A DNA stretch of 60,019 nt from contig JASCOC010000017.1 of assembly GCA_029959605.1 (NCBI GenBank), positions 1 to 60,019 on the forward strand. The letters are read 5' to 3'. This stretch comes from Lysobacteraceae bacterium PS02340 (GTDB taxonomy: Bacteria > Pseudomonadota > Gammaproteobacteria > Xanthomonadales > Xanthomonadaceae). Shown one piece after another: positions 20,378 through 28,826 of the stretch (positions within the stretch are counted from its first letter, which is position 1; each line of letters opens with the position of its first letter). The position numbers and the translations under genes were made by a program. The notes under the pieces were generated by a model. The model had not been told where the DNA came from, did no database searches, and saw only the letters and a program-made list of their open reading frames with translations.

Positions 20378-20957
20378 GGGTGACTCCGGCCCGGACCAGA
20401 TCGTCGGGCGTGTTGAGGTTGCCGAAGCGGATCTGCGCGAAGCGCACCGTCCGCATGCCGAGTGCGCGCTGCAGGCCGCGCACGGAGAAATCGTCGCCGC
20501 GCAGCGCGTCGGCAGCGGCCACGCGCAGTGCGGCAACCGGCCACAGCGCCACCAGCGGCTGCAGGCCGTCGTCGTCTTCGGCGCTCGCGCCGGTATCGCC
20601 GGCCGCATCGATCAATCGGGACAGCACGGATGCATCGACATGCAGCGCGTCCACCGGCAGCGTGAACAGCCACGGTGTGGTGGTGGCGACTGCCAGCGCG
20701 TCGAGGCCCGACAGCGGGCCGGTGTCGGGATGGCGATCAGGGATCGCGTCGATGCCTGCGTCTGCATACCGCGGCAGATCGCGATTGGCACTGACCAGCA
20801 CGCACGACGCCTGTGCGGCGAAACGGTTACAGAGGCGTTCGACCTGCGCCACGCCATCGCGCAGCAGCCAGGCCTTGTCCAGACCGCCCAGCCGCGTCGC
20901 GCGGCCGCCGGCCAGCAGGCCGACGGTCAGCGTGTCGCGGGACGGCCGCGGAATCAC
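20370..20957 (-). CDS. mobA: Molybdenum cofactor guanylyltransferase MobA
   Basis: Adds GMP to the molybdenum cofactor to make bis-MGD. The 195-residue protein begins with the nucleotide-binding signature [17 protein letters not shown]; further motifs are [14 protein letters not shown] and [10 protein letters not shown]. The usual signature is LAGGxxxRMGG; here R-L-G-G is present. The GTG start overlaps the der stop (GTGA), and the 3' end overlaps moeA, giving a der-mobA-moeA coupled string. Confidence 0.9.
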   Translation of the reverse strand: MIPRPSRDTLTVGLLAGGRATRLGGLDKAWLLRDGVAQVERLCNRFAAQASCVLVSANRDLPRYADAGIDAIPDRHPDTGPLSGLDALAVATTTPWLFTLPVDALHVDASVLSRLIDAAGDTGASAEDDDGLQPLVALWPVAALRVAAADALRGDDFSVRGLQRALGMRTVRFAQIRFGNLNTPDDLVRAGVTHD

Positions 20958-22366
20958 TTGCGCTTGACGTGCCGGATCAGCCGCTTCTTCTTCGCCAGCT
21001 GGCGTTCGTTGAGCACGTTCTTCTTGTCCTTGTAGGGGTTGTCGCCCTCGCGGAACAGGAAGCGCACCGGCGTGCCGACCAGCTTGAAGCGCTTACGGAA
21101 GAAGTTCTCCAGATAGCGCTTGTAGCTGTCAGGCAACGTCCGCAGGCGGTTGCCGTGCACGATGATCGTCGGCGGATTCTCGCCGCCCGGATGCGCGTAA
21201 CGCAGCTTCGGCGCGTGGCCGCGCACGACCGGCGGCGGATTGGTCTCGTAGGCGATCTCGAGCGCGCGGGTGACTTCCGAAGTGCCGAACTTGTAATTGG
21301 CCGACGCATGCGCGCGGTGGATCGCGTGGAACAGCTCGCGCAAGCCCGAGCCGTGCTTGGCGCTGATGCGCACCGCTTCCGCCCACGGCACGAAGGCCAG
21401 CTTGCGCGACAGCAGCGCTTCGGTCTGCTCGCGCTGGTAGTCGGTCAGGCCGTCCCACTTGTTCACCGCGACGACGAGCGCACGGCCCGAATCGAGCACC
21501 GCGCCGAGCACGCTGGCGTCCTGGTCGGTCACGCCTTCGCTGGCGTCGATCATCACCACCGAGACCTGCGAATGCTCGATCGCCTGCAGCGTTTTGATGA
21601 TGGAGAACGTCTCGACCGCCTCGTCGACCTTCGACTTGCGGCGGATGCCGGCGGTGTCGACCAGACGGTATTTGCGGCCGTCGCGTTCCAGATCGACCTC
21701 GATCGAATCGCGCGTGGTGCCGGCGACTTCCGAGGCGATCATCCGCTCCTCGCCGAGGATGCGGTTGACCAGCGTCGACTTGCCCACGTTCGGGCGGCCG
21801 ACGAAGGTCACGCGGACGCGATCGGGATCGCTGTCGAGCTGCTCGGACTGGCCCACTTCCGGCAGCTTCTCGAGGATTTCGTCGACCAGCTCGTCGATGC
21901 CGTGGCGATGCGCCGACGAGATCGCGTGCGTGTCGGAGAAGCCGTAGCGCGAGAAGTCGGCCTCGGCCGCGCGCGCGTCGAGGCCGTCGGTCTTGTTGAT
22001 GACCAGGAAGGTGGGTTTGTCGATCTTGCGCAGCCAGCGCAGGATCTCGTCGTCGAGCGCGGAAGCACCTTCGCGGCCATCGACGACGAACAGCACGAGA
22101 TCGGCTTCGGCGGCGGCGGCGCGCGACTGCTTCGCGGTCGGGCCGGCCAGGCCTTCGTGCTCAAGATGGATGTTCTCGCCGGCGATGCCACCGGTGTCGA
22201 CGAGCGCGAACGGCACGTCGGGATTGAGCCGGCACACGCCGTAATGGCGGTCGCGGGTGACGCCCGGCTCGTCGTGGACGAGCGCGTCGCGGGTGCGGGT
22301 CAGCGCGTTGAACAGCGTCGATTTGCCGACGTTGGGGCGGCCCACGAGGGCGACGAGGGGAAGCAT
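20954..22366 (-). CDS. der: Ribosome biogenesis GTPase Der (EngA)
   Basis: Double-GTPase needed for 50S subunit assembly; 470 residues. Two G domains are visible: [12 protein letters not shown] with DTGGI and NKTDG, then [12 protein letters not shown] with DTAGI and NKWDG. A C-terminal KH-like domain ends in a lysine/arginine-rich tail ([16 protein letters not shown]). The ATG at 22366 places the first G1 motif ten residues in, as in relatives. Its last bases overlap mobA. bamB and yfgM lie upstream, the usual yfgM-bamB-der neighbourhood. Confidence 0.97.
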   Translation of the reverse strand: MLPLVALVGRPNVGKSTLFNALTRTRDALVHDEPGVTRDRHYGVCRLNPDVPFALVDTGGIAGENIHLEHEGLAGPTAKQSRAAAAEADLVLFVVDGREGASALDDEILRWLRKIDKPTFLVINKTDGLDARAAEADFSRYGFSDTHAISSAHRHGIDELVDEILEKLPEVGQSEQLDSDPDRVRVTFVGRPNVGKSTLVNRILGEERMIASEVAGTTRDSIEVDLERDGRKYRLVDTAGIRRKSKVDEAVETFSIIKTLQAIEHSQVSVVMIDASEGVTDQDASVLGAVLDSGRALVVAVNKWDGLTDYQREQTEALLSRKLAFVPWAEAVRISAKHGSGLRELFHAIHRAHASANYKFGTSEVTRALEIAYETNPPPVVRGHAPKLRYAHPGGENPPTIIVHGNRLRTLPDSYKRYLENFFRKRFKLVGTPVRFLFREGDNPYKDKKNVLNERQLAKKKRLIRHVKRK

Positions 22367-22742
22367 GGGACGGATTCCGTTCGAATGGGTCTTGCGTGTC
22401 GCGCGGGCATGGCCCGGAAGCACACGGCCCCGGGCAGATGGCTGCCCAGGGCCGTCATTGTCGCACTTGCGGCGGGACAGGGCGTGTCATCGATCCCGCG
22501 CATGTCGCGTGGGGTCTGGAGCGGCGTCAGGTGGTGTCGCGCGGCGCAGTGCCTGACTGGCCGTCAGGTCAAGACGCGCGACGCCGGCTGGCGCCGCTCC
22601 AGGCCCAACCCGGAGGGCCGCGCCTGCGCGCGCCCGGGCCGGCTTCATCGCTCGGGCGTGGACGGACGTCCACTTCCTCGCGCTTCCTTGCCCCGGACAC
22701 GCGCAGAAGCGGCGCGACGTGTGCGGGGATTGATGACACGCC
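22367..22742. other. 376-base gap between bamB and der with one strong hairpin
   Basis: No convincing gene. A long hairpin, ACGGCCC-C-GGGCAG (22424-22437) paired with CTGCCC-A-GGGCCGT (22442-22455), lies 58 bases upstream of der. It has no T-run on the minus strand. It may sit in a der leader or end read-through from bamB. The rest is GC-rich sequence with no recognisable motif. Confidence 0.5.
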
Positions 22743-23963
22743 CTACTGCGCCAGGCGCCAGGCGGTCACGTTGCCGTCGACGTTCTGGACCACCAGCACG
22801 CCGTCGGCGACGACCAGCGCGCCGCGGATCGGATCACGGCCGGCGCGCTCGCGGGCGACGAATTCGCCGTCGTCGAGACGCATCCAGTGCAGGTAACCGT
22901 CGAGATCGCCGACCACGGCGTAATCGCCCTGGATCGCCGCGCCGGTCAGGTTGCGGCGCGCGAGCGCCGGCTGCTGCCACGCGGCGGTGCCGCTGAACTT
23001 GTCGAGCGCCCACACGGTGCCGTTGGCATCGGTCACGACCACGCGCTGCGGCGACAGGCCCGGACGGTTCGCGCCGCCGTGCTCGCTGACCCACAGCGGA
23101 CGGCCGCTCGGGCCTTCCAGCGCCATCGTGCGGTGACGGTAGCTGCTGGCGAACAGCACGGCCTCGTCGAGCACCGGGGTGCCGTCGACATCGGACATGC
23201 GCTCGAGTTCGGTGCGGCCATCGGGCTGGGCCACGGCCTGTTCCCACAGCGTGCGACCGTCGGACAGCGACAACGCGGCGATGGTGCCGTCGTCGTTGCC
23301 GACGAACACGAAGCCCGGGCCGAGCACCGGCGCATCGTTGCCGCGCACGGTCAACGACGGCAGCTCGCGCACCCAGAACCAGCGACGCTCGCCGCTGGCG
23401 ACGTCGAACGCGGTCACGCGGCCGTCGTTGGACCGCACCAGCACGACGCCCTGCCCGATCGCGGGCGCGGCGATGACTTCGTTGGAGACCTTGGCGGTCC
23501 AGCGCTCCGCGCCGGTGGCGGCGTCGAGTGCGACCACTTCGCCGTCGAGGCTGCCGGCCACGACCAGACCCTCACCGACGCCGGGGCCGCCGCTCAGACG
23601 CCGGTCCGAGTCGTAACGCCACAGCGAGGCACCGGTCTGCAGATCGAATGCACGCACGCCGCCCTTGATCGCGGCGACGTAGACGCGGCCATCGGCGACG
23701 GCCGGCGACTGGCGCACGCCGAGACGGCCTTCGCCCTTGCCGGCATTCGCAGACCACAGACGCGACACGCTCAGCGTCTCGGTGATGTCGGTCAGCGGCG
23801 CGGGCTCGGACAGCGCCTTGGCGTTGGCCTTCTCGCTGTTGCCGAACCAGCCGCGCACGGTGCTGCAGCCGGTGACGGTCATCACGCAGAGCGCGATCGC
23901 CGCGATGCGCACGAGGCGGTTCGGCGCATGGGAAGACGCGCCACGCGCGGTCTGGTCGGTCAT
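22743..23963 (-). CDS. bamB: Outer membrane protein assembly factor BamB
   Basis: Lipoprotein of the BAM complex that inserts beta-barrel proteins into the outer membrane. The 406-residue protein has lipobox VTGC (about residues 30-33) and then repeated WD/PQQ-like blades, each with DAATGAERW-type motifs, forming an eight-blade propeller. The ATG at 23963 overlaps the yfgM stop (ATGA). Its N-terminal cytoplasmic stretch before the signal peptide is somewhat long, so an internal start nearer the signal peptide is possible. Confidence 0.94.
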   Translation of the reverse strand: MTDQTARGASSHAPNRLVRIAAIALCVMTVTGCSTVRGWFGNSEKANAKALSEPAPLTDITETLSVSRLWSANAGKGEGRLGVRQSPAVADGRVYVAAIKGGVRAFDLQTGASLWRYDSDRRLSGGPGVGEGLVVAGSLDGEVVALDAATGAERWTAKVSNEVIAAPAIGQGVVLVRSNDGRVTAFDVASGERRWFWVRELPSLTVRGNDAPVLGPGFVFVGNDDGTIAALSLSDGRTLWEQAVAQPDGRTELERMSDVDGTPVLDEAVLFASSYRHRTMALEGPSGRPLWVSEHGGANRPGLSPQRVVVTDANGTVWALDKFSGTAAWQQPALARRNLTGAAIQGDYAVVGDLDGYLHWMRLDDGEFVARERAGRDPIRGALVVADGVLVVQNVDGNVTAWRLAQ

Positions 23964-24595
23964 CAGGATTCAACCTCGGGTTCGTCCGGCGTGCCGCCGA
24001 CTTCGGAAAGCTTGAGTTCGACCAGACCACGCTGTTGCGCGGCGCTGTCGAGCTGGCGCAGGGCCTGCGCGTAATCCGCGCGGGCCTGTTCGTTCTGCTT
24101 GAGTGCGAAATGCGCGTCACCGCGTGCTTCGAGCGAGACCGCATCGTCGGCATCGGCAAGCAGCTTGACCGCATCTTCGCCGCGACCGGCATCGGTCAGC
24201 AGGCGCGCGAGACGCTGCTTCACCACGGCTGCCACGCCCGGCTCGGCGCCCTTGACGGCTTCGAGCGTCGCGATCGCGGCGTCGCGATCGCCCTTGTCGA
24301 CCTGCGCCTTGGCCAGCTGCAGCGCGGCCAGTTCGCTGTACGCGGTATCCGGCAGGCCGGCCACGGCCTGGGAGGCCTTGTCGAATTCGCCCGAGCGGAT
24401 GTCCAGCAGCGCGGTCTGGTAGGCGGAGTGCTGTTCGACCGCCTGCGTGTGCGTGCGGTTCTTCCAGTACTGCCAGCCACCGATCAGCGCGGCGCCGACC
24501 ACCACGCCACCCACCAGTCCCAGAGCGTTGTCGCGAAGCCAGGCCTTGACCCGCTCCCCCTGCTCGCGTTCGTCCAGCAACTCGTCAATCGCCAT
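23963..24595 (-). CDS. yfgM: YfgM-family tetratricopeptide membrane protein (ancillary SecYEG translocon subunit)
   Basis: A 210-residue protein with one N-terminal membrane anchor (LGLVGGVVVGAALIGGWQYW, about residues 25-44) and a periplasmic TPR domain. E. coli YfgM works with PpiD at the SecYEG exit side and affects envelope stress. The position directly before bamB, with an ATGA overlap, is the conserved one. In E. coli hisS precedes yfgM; here rodZ is 104 bases upstream and hisS and ispG are absent. Confidence 0.9.
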   Translation of the reverse strand: MAIDELLDEREQGERVKAWLRDNALGLVGGVVVGAALIGGWQYWKNRTHTQAVEQHSAYQTALLDIRSGEFDKASQAVAGLPDTAYSELAALQLAKAQVDKGDRDAAIATLEAVKGAEPGVAAVVKQRLARLLTDAGRGEDAVKLLADADDAVSLEARGDAHFALKQNEQARADYAQALRQLDSAAQQRGLVELKLSEVGGTPDEPEVES

Positions 24596-24699
24596 ATGGT
24601 CTCTACGCCCGCTGTCGAAGGCGGGTCAAACGGATGAAAGAAGGATCGCGGGACCCCGCAACGATGCGGTGGTCCGGAACCCGGCGCGGTCGCCCGGAA

Positions 24700-25533
24700 T
24701 TACTCGGAAGCCGGCGTCAGCGCGCCGTCGGAGGATACCGTAAAGCGTGCCACGTTGGCCCGCTGGAACCGGGACAGATCCTGAACGTCGCCGCCGCTCG
24801 ACACTTCGACGGCGGTCGCATTGCCGAGCTTGACGCGGCTGACGGTGCCCGCGTCGAAGCGGCGCTCCTGGCCGGCCTGCACGAGTGCCTGCTCGACCTG
24901 CGCGCCATCGGGACCGATCACCTCGATCCAGCTGTCGCCGCTGAAGCGCATCACGAGGTCCGCGCCTGCGTCAGCGACGGATTCGGGCGCGGCCGGCACC
25001 ACCGGGGCGCGCTTGGGCAACGCGCCGAGCGAAGCGGTCACCGGCGTCGGACGTGCGGGACGCGCGGCTTCGGCGGGCGTCTGGAGGTTGCCGTCGAGAC
25101 CCAGCGAGGCGGTCTCGACAGGACGGCTGTTGTCGACGTGCGAACGCGTCGCCACCCACACCGGCACCGCGATCAGCGCGGTGATCACCACGTACACCGC
25201 GCGGCCCATGGCCTTGTCGAGCATGCGCTGCATCGGCGGGGTGTAGGTGCGCGGGGTGAGCTCCGGCGGACGCACGTTGGCGTCGGATACGCCGTCGGCC
25301 AGCGATTCGGGGAGTTTGAGCAGGCGCAGGTAGCTGCGCAGCTGGCCGCGGATGAACACCGGCGCGCCGAGGCGGGCCCAGTCTTCGGCTTCGAGCGCGT
25401 CGACGACCCGCAGCTGCATGCGCAGCCGGGCGGCCACATCGGCGACCGTCAGCCCGGCCTCCATGCGCGCATCGCGCAGACGTTCTCCGACCCCAGGCGA
25501 AGACGCTGGCATGGTCTGGTTCGAAGAACTCAT
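24700..25533 (-). CDS. rodZ: Cytoskeletal cell-shape protein RodZ
   Basis: Links MreB to the cell wall elongation machinery. The 277-residue protein has an N-terminal Xre-like helix-turn-helix (GERLRDARMEAGLTVADVAARL; residues 15-80), one membrane span (about 112-131), a proline-rich linker and a C-terminal periplasmic DUF4115 beta domain (RFSGDSWIEVIGPDG). The ATG at 25533 overlaps the pilF stop (ATGA). It belongs to the ndk-rlmN-pilF-rodZ run. Confidence 0.93.
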   Translation of the reverse strand: MSSSNQTMPASSPGVGERLRDARMEAGLTVADVAARLRMQLRVVDALEAEDWARLGAPVFIRGQLRSYLRLLKLPESLADGVSDANVRPPELTPRTYTPPMQRMLDKAMGRAVYVVITALIAVPVWVATRSHVDNSRPVETASLGLDGNLQTPAEAARPARPTPVTASLGALPKRAPVVPAAPESVADAGADLVMRFSGDSWIEVIGPDGAQVEQALVQAGQERRFDAGTVSRVKLGNATAVEVSSGGDVQDLSRFQRANVARFTVSSDGALTPASE

Positions 25534-26342
25534 GGTGGACTCGTTTCCCTTGGCTGTAGGTTCGGTGCAGACGGAAACTCCGCCCGCAAGCGTCGCTGGT
25601 ATCGGTCGGCGGCCCCTGTGTCGCCGAGCGCGGTTTCGATCTGCACCGCAAGTTGCAATGCTGCCGTAGTTGCGGGGCCGGCGGCAAGCCGTCGTTGCGA
25701 AAAAGCCCGCGCATCGAAGTAACGCTGCTCGGAGACGAGGTAGCGCGACATCGCATCGAGGGCGACGACGTTCTCCGGATCGAGCTCCAGCGACGCACGC
25801 AGGTCGCGTTCGACGCGCGCCATGTCGCCCGCGCTCATCGCGCAGGCGCCGGCATTGGCCAGCGCGCCGGACGGATCGCCATAGGCCGGATCGCGCACCG
25901 CGGCGTCGAAATACGCCAGCGCGTCGGTCGCGCGGCCGTTGCGGCACAACCAGGTGCCGTAATTGTTGAGATAGGCGCCCTGGTCGGGCGCGCGTTCGGC
26001 CGCGGCCTTGTAGTAGGCGCCGGCCTGGGCGCTGCGGCCGCGGCGGTCCTCGATCACCGCGAGCAACGTATTGGCGTCGGCCGCCGTGCCCTCGCCTTTC
26101 AGCGCATCGCGCGCAGCCTTGGCGGCGGCGTCAACGTTGCCGGCTTCGAGCTCGCGACCCGCGAGCCCCAGTTGACGGCGCGCGGCCTCATTTCGACGTG
26201 ACTCGGCGTTACCTCCGATATTGTAGGTCGGTGGCTCCGGCCGGAAATCGCTTTTGGCGCTCGGCTTGATGAACGTCAGGCGTGAACAGCCAGCCATCGC
26301 CAGCAGGAGGACGACGAGACCGGCAGCCTCAGGCAGCCGCAT
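25530..26342 (-). CDS. pilF: Type IV pilus biogenesis lipoprotein PilF (PilW), TPR protein
   Basis: Pilotin-type lipoprotein that brings the PilQ secretin to the outer membrane. The 270-residue protein has lipobox LAMAGC near residue 18 and then TPR repeats ([40 protein letters not shown]). The ATG at 26342 overlaps the end of rlmN by 14 bases; a GTG two codons upstream (26348) is an alternative. The order rlmN-pilF-rodZ is standard in gammaproteobacteria. Confidence 0.92.
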   Translation of the reverse strand: MRLPEAAGLVVLLLAMAGCSRLTFIKPSAKSDFRPEPPTYNIGGNAESRRNEAARRQLGLAGRELEAGNVDAAAKAARDALKGEGTAADANTLLAVIEDRRGRSAQAGAYYKAAAERAPDQGAYLNNYGTWLCRNGRATDALAYFDAAVRDPAYGDPSGALANAGACAMSAGDMARVERDLRASLELDPENVVALDAMSRYLVSEQRYFDARAFSQRRLAAGPATTAALQLAVQIETALGDTGAADRYQRRLRAEFPSAPNLQPRETSPP

Positions 26343-27501
26343 CGACACCTGGACCGCCCTGCGTCTCGAGACGCTTGAGGTGTTCGGCCTGGCGACGCGT
26401 GCGATCGGCAACCTGGCCCTTGAGCTGACCGCAGGCCGCGTCGATGTCGTCTCCGCGGGTGCGGCGCACCGGCGCGATGCGGCCCGATTCGTTGAGCAGC
26501 TTCTGGAACCGGCGGATCGTCGCATCGTCCGGACGCTCGTAGCGCGTGCCCGGGAACGGGTTGAACGGGATCAGATTCACCTTCGCCGCGTCCTTCATCT
26601 GCAGGCGATTGTCGAAATCGCGCATCAGACGGGCCAGCTCGCGCGCATGCTGCGGCTGGTCGTTGACGTCCTTCATCAGCGTGTATTCGAAGGTGATCGA
26701 CTCGCCGCGCTTGCGCTGCGCATAGCGCGCGCAAGCTTCCATCAGCTCGGCGATCGGGTACTTCTTGTTCAGCGGCACCAGCTCGGTGCGCAGCGCGTCG
26801 TTGGCCGCATGCAGCGAGACCGCCAGCGACACGTCGCTGACTTCGCCCAGCTTGTCGATCATCGGCACCATGCCGGCGGTCGACAGCGTGACGCGCTTGT
26901 TCGCCAGGCCGTAGCCAAGATCGTCGCGCATGATGCTCATCGCGCGGACGACGTTGTCGAAATTCATCAGCGGCTCGCCCATGCCCATCATCACGACATT
27001 GGTCAGGCGGCGCTGTTTGTGCGGCACGTTGCCCAGATGCTTCGCGGCCACCCAGACCTGGCCGATGATCTCGGCGGTCGACAGGTTGCGGTTGAAGCCC
27101 TGGGTCGCGGTGGAACAGAACTGGCAATTGAGCGCACAGCCGACCTGCGAGGACACGCACAGCGTGCCGCGCGACTTGTCGGGGATGTAGACGGTCTCGA
27201 TCGCGTTCTTGCCGTCCATCGCCAGCAGCCACTTGTGGGTGCCGTCGGTGGAGGGCTTCTCGAACTGGACCTGCGGCACGCGAACTTCGGCATGCGCCTC
27301 GAGCTTGGCGCGCAGCGCCTTGCCCAGGTCGGTCATCTCGTTGAAGTCGGTGACGTACCGGTGGTGGATCCACTTCATGATCTGGTGGGCACGGAAGCGC
27401 TTTTCGCCGAGGGTCTCGGCGAAAAAGCGCTCCATACCCTCGCGGTCGAGGTCGAGCAGGTTCTGCTTGGCGACGCTGGCGTCGATGGCGACCTCGGTCA
27501 C
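26329..27501 (-). CDS. rlmN: Dual-specificity 23S rRNA/tRNA adenine C2-methyltransferase RlmN
   Basis: Radical-SAM enzyme that methylates C2 of A2503 in 23S rRNA and A37 in several tRNAs. The 390-residue protein has the cluster motif CALNCQFC, the GMGEPLMN segment, and the STAGMVPMI region. The start is GTG at 27501 (VTEVAIDAS...), with GAGG about ten bases upstream; no suitable ATG lies nearby. It follows ndk by 11 bases. Confidence 0.95.
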   Translation of the reverse strand: MTEVAIDASVAKQNLLDLDREGMERFFAETLGEKRFRAHQIMKWIHHRYVTDFNEMTDLGKALRAKLEAHAEVRVPQVQFEKPSTDGTHKWLLAMDGKNAIETVYIPDKSRGTLCVSSQVGCALNCQFCSTATQGFNRNLSTAEIIGQVWVAAKHLGNVPHKQRRLTNVVMMGMGEPLMNFDNVVRAMSIMRDDLGYGLANKRVTLSTAGMVPMIDKLGEVSDVSLAVSLHAANDALRTELVPLNKKYPIAELMEACARYAQRKRGESITFEYTLMKDVNDQPQHARELARLMRDFDNRLQMKDAAKVNLIPFNPFPGTRYERPDDATIRRFQKLLNESGRIAPVRRTRGDDIDAACGQLKGQVADRTRRQAEHLKRLETQGGPGVDAAA

Positions 27502-27512
27502 GATGGCATCCC

Positions 27513-27938
27513 TCAGCGGGAAACGACTTCGTCGTTCTTGAAGAAGTATGCGATCTCGGTCTGCGCGTTCTCGACCGAATCCGAGCCGTGGGCGGCGTTG
27601 GCGTCGATGGAGTCGGCGAAGTCGGCGCGGATCGTGCCCGGCGCGGCGTCCTTCGGATTGGTGGCGCCCAGCAGGTCGCGGTGCGCGGCCACGGCGTTCT
27701 CGCCTTCCAGCGCCTGGATCATCACCGGGCCGGAGGTCATGAACTCGACCAGCGCGCCGAAGAACGGACGCTCCTTGTGCACGGCGTAGAAGCCTTCGGC
27801 TTCCTCGCGGGTCAGCTGCTTGTACTTGGCGGCCACGATCTTCAGGCCGGCCTTTTCGAAGCGGGAATAGATTTCGCCAATGACGTTCTTGGCAACGGCA
27901 TCGGGCTTGACGATGGAAAGAGTGCGCTCGAGCGCCAT
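27513..27938 (-). CDS. ndk: Nucleoside diphosphate kinase
   Basis: Transfers the gamma phosphate of ATP to other NDPs. The 141-residue protein has the exact family length, [12 protein letters not shown] at the N-terminus, [14 protein letters not shown], and the active-site histidine in NAAHGSDS. The ATG at 27938 is set by family alignment; the same frame stays open back to an ATG at 28031. It heads the ndk-rlmN-pilF-rodZ transcript. A terminator-like hairpin lies in its leader. Confidence 0.97.
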   Translation of the reverse strand: MALERTLSIVKPDAVAKNVIGEIYSRFEKAGLKIVAAKYKQLTREEAEGFYAVHKERPFFGALVEFMTSGPVMIQALEGENAVAAHRDLLGATNPKDAAPGTIRADFADSIDANAAHGSDSVENAQTEIAYFFKNDEVVSR

Positions 27939-27995
27939 CGGGTGTTCTCCGGTCTGGAATGGGGCCGTCCACTCCGGAACGGCCGAGTCTACATG

Positions 27996-28022
27996 GAAAA
28001 ACCCGCGCCGAAACGCGGGTTT
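27996..28022 (-). terminator. Terminator-like hairpin in the ndk leader (possible attenuator)
   Basis: On the minus strand AAACCCGCG-TTTCGG-CGCGGGTTT is followed by a run of T (arms 28014-28022 and 27999-28007 on the plus strand). No minus-strand gene ends here: ndk starts 58 bases downstream and a plus-strand regulator gene lies on the other side. A -10-like TAGAAT (28042-28047) just upstream would put the hairpin at the start of the ndk transcript. The structure is seen directly; an attenuation role is inferred. Confidence 0.6.
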
Positions 28023-28123
28023 AGCCAACATGGCTGCGGCAATTCTAACGTATCTGCTGCAACTGCGTCGGCCCGGGCCGCATCGGCGGTCATTGACGCG
28101 TCAGGCGCTCGGCCCGCAGAATC

Positions 28124-28137
28124 CAAACAAGCGTTTG
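28124..28137. promoter_or_regulatory. PsrA-type operator CAAAC-N4-GTTTG
   Basis: CAAACAAGCGTTTG is a perfect palindrome of the form described for Pseudomonas PsrA (C/GAAAC-N2-4-GTTTG/C). It lies 17 bases before the ATG of the TetR-family gene at 28155, where it would mediate autoregulation. Binding is inferred from the match. Confidence 0.75.
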
Positions 28138-28154
28138 ATCGAGGCATCCGTGTC

Positions 28155-28775
28155 ATGGCCAGCACCGCCCAGTTCTCCACCAAGGACAAGATCCTCGGCG
28201 CCGCCGAAGAACTGTTCGCGACCCACGGGTTCGCGGGCACCTCGCTGCGGCAGGTGACCAGCCGGGCGGATGTGAACATCGCCGCGGTCAACTACCACTT
28301 CGGCAGCAAGGAAAACCTCGTCAACGAGGTCTTCCGCCGCCGGATGGACCAGATGAGCGCGCAGCGCCTCGCCCAGCTCAAGCGCGCACTGGCCGAACAG
28401 CCCGGCGAGATCGAGCCGATCATCGCCGCCTTCGTCGAGCCCGCCCTGGACATGGCCAGTGGCCGCGCCGGCAGCGGCGCCTTCGTGCGGGTGATCGCGC
28501 GGGCCTACGTGGAGAAGAACGATGCCCTGCGCAAGTTCCTCTCCGAACAGTACGGCCATGTGCCGCGCGAGTTCGCCAGTGCCCTCGCCGGCTGCCTGCC
28601 GGATCTCGGCAAGGCCGAGCTCTACGGCCGCCTCGATTTCCTCGCCGGCGCGCTGACCTATGCGATGGCCGATTTCGGCCTGATCAAACGCCCACCGGGC
28701 ACCACCGAACATGCGCACCGCACCCGGATCGCCGGCGAGCTGATCCGCTTCGCCGCGGCCGGGTTCCGCGCCTGA
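28155..28775 (+). CDS. TetR-family regulator, PsrA-like (fatty-acid-responsive)
   Basis: A 206-residue regulator. The N-terminal helix-turn-helix (KILGAAEELFATHGFAGTSL, then VNIAAVNYHFGSKENLV) closely resembles PsrA, which senses long-chain acyl groups and represses fadBA in Pseudomonas. The C-terminal part is a helical ligand domain. A PsrA-type palindrome lies in its own promoter, and the next two genes encode beta-oxidation enzymes. Both facts support the assignment. The ATG at 28155 has GAGG about 11 bases upstream. Confidence 0.88.
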   Translation: MASTAQFSTKDKILGAAEELFATHGFAGTSLRQVTSRADVNIAAVNYHFGSKENLVNEVFRRRMDQMSAQRLAQLKRALAEQPGEIEPIIAAFVEPALDMASGRAGSGAFVRVIARAYVEKNDALRKFLSEQYGHVPREFASALAGCLPDLGKAELYGRLDFLAGALTYAMADFGLIKRPPGTTEHAHRTRIAGELIRFAAAGFRA

Positions 28776-28780
28776 CCACC

Positions 28781-28805
28781 AGCCCGGCGCACGCCGGGCT
28801 TCTTT
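28781..28805 (+). terminator. Rho-independent terminator after the PsrA-like gene
   Basis: AGCCCGGC (28781-28788) and GCCGGGCT (28793-28800) form an eight-pair hairpin with a GCAC loop, followed by TCTTT. It lies just after the regulator stop and before the fad genes, so those probably have partly separate expression. Confidence 0.75.
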
Positions 28806-28826
28806 CGAAACAAAGGGATGGAGCAA

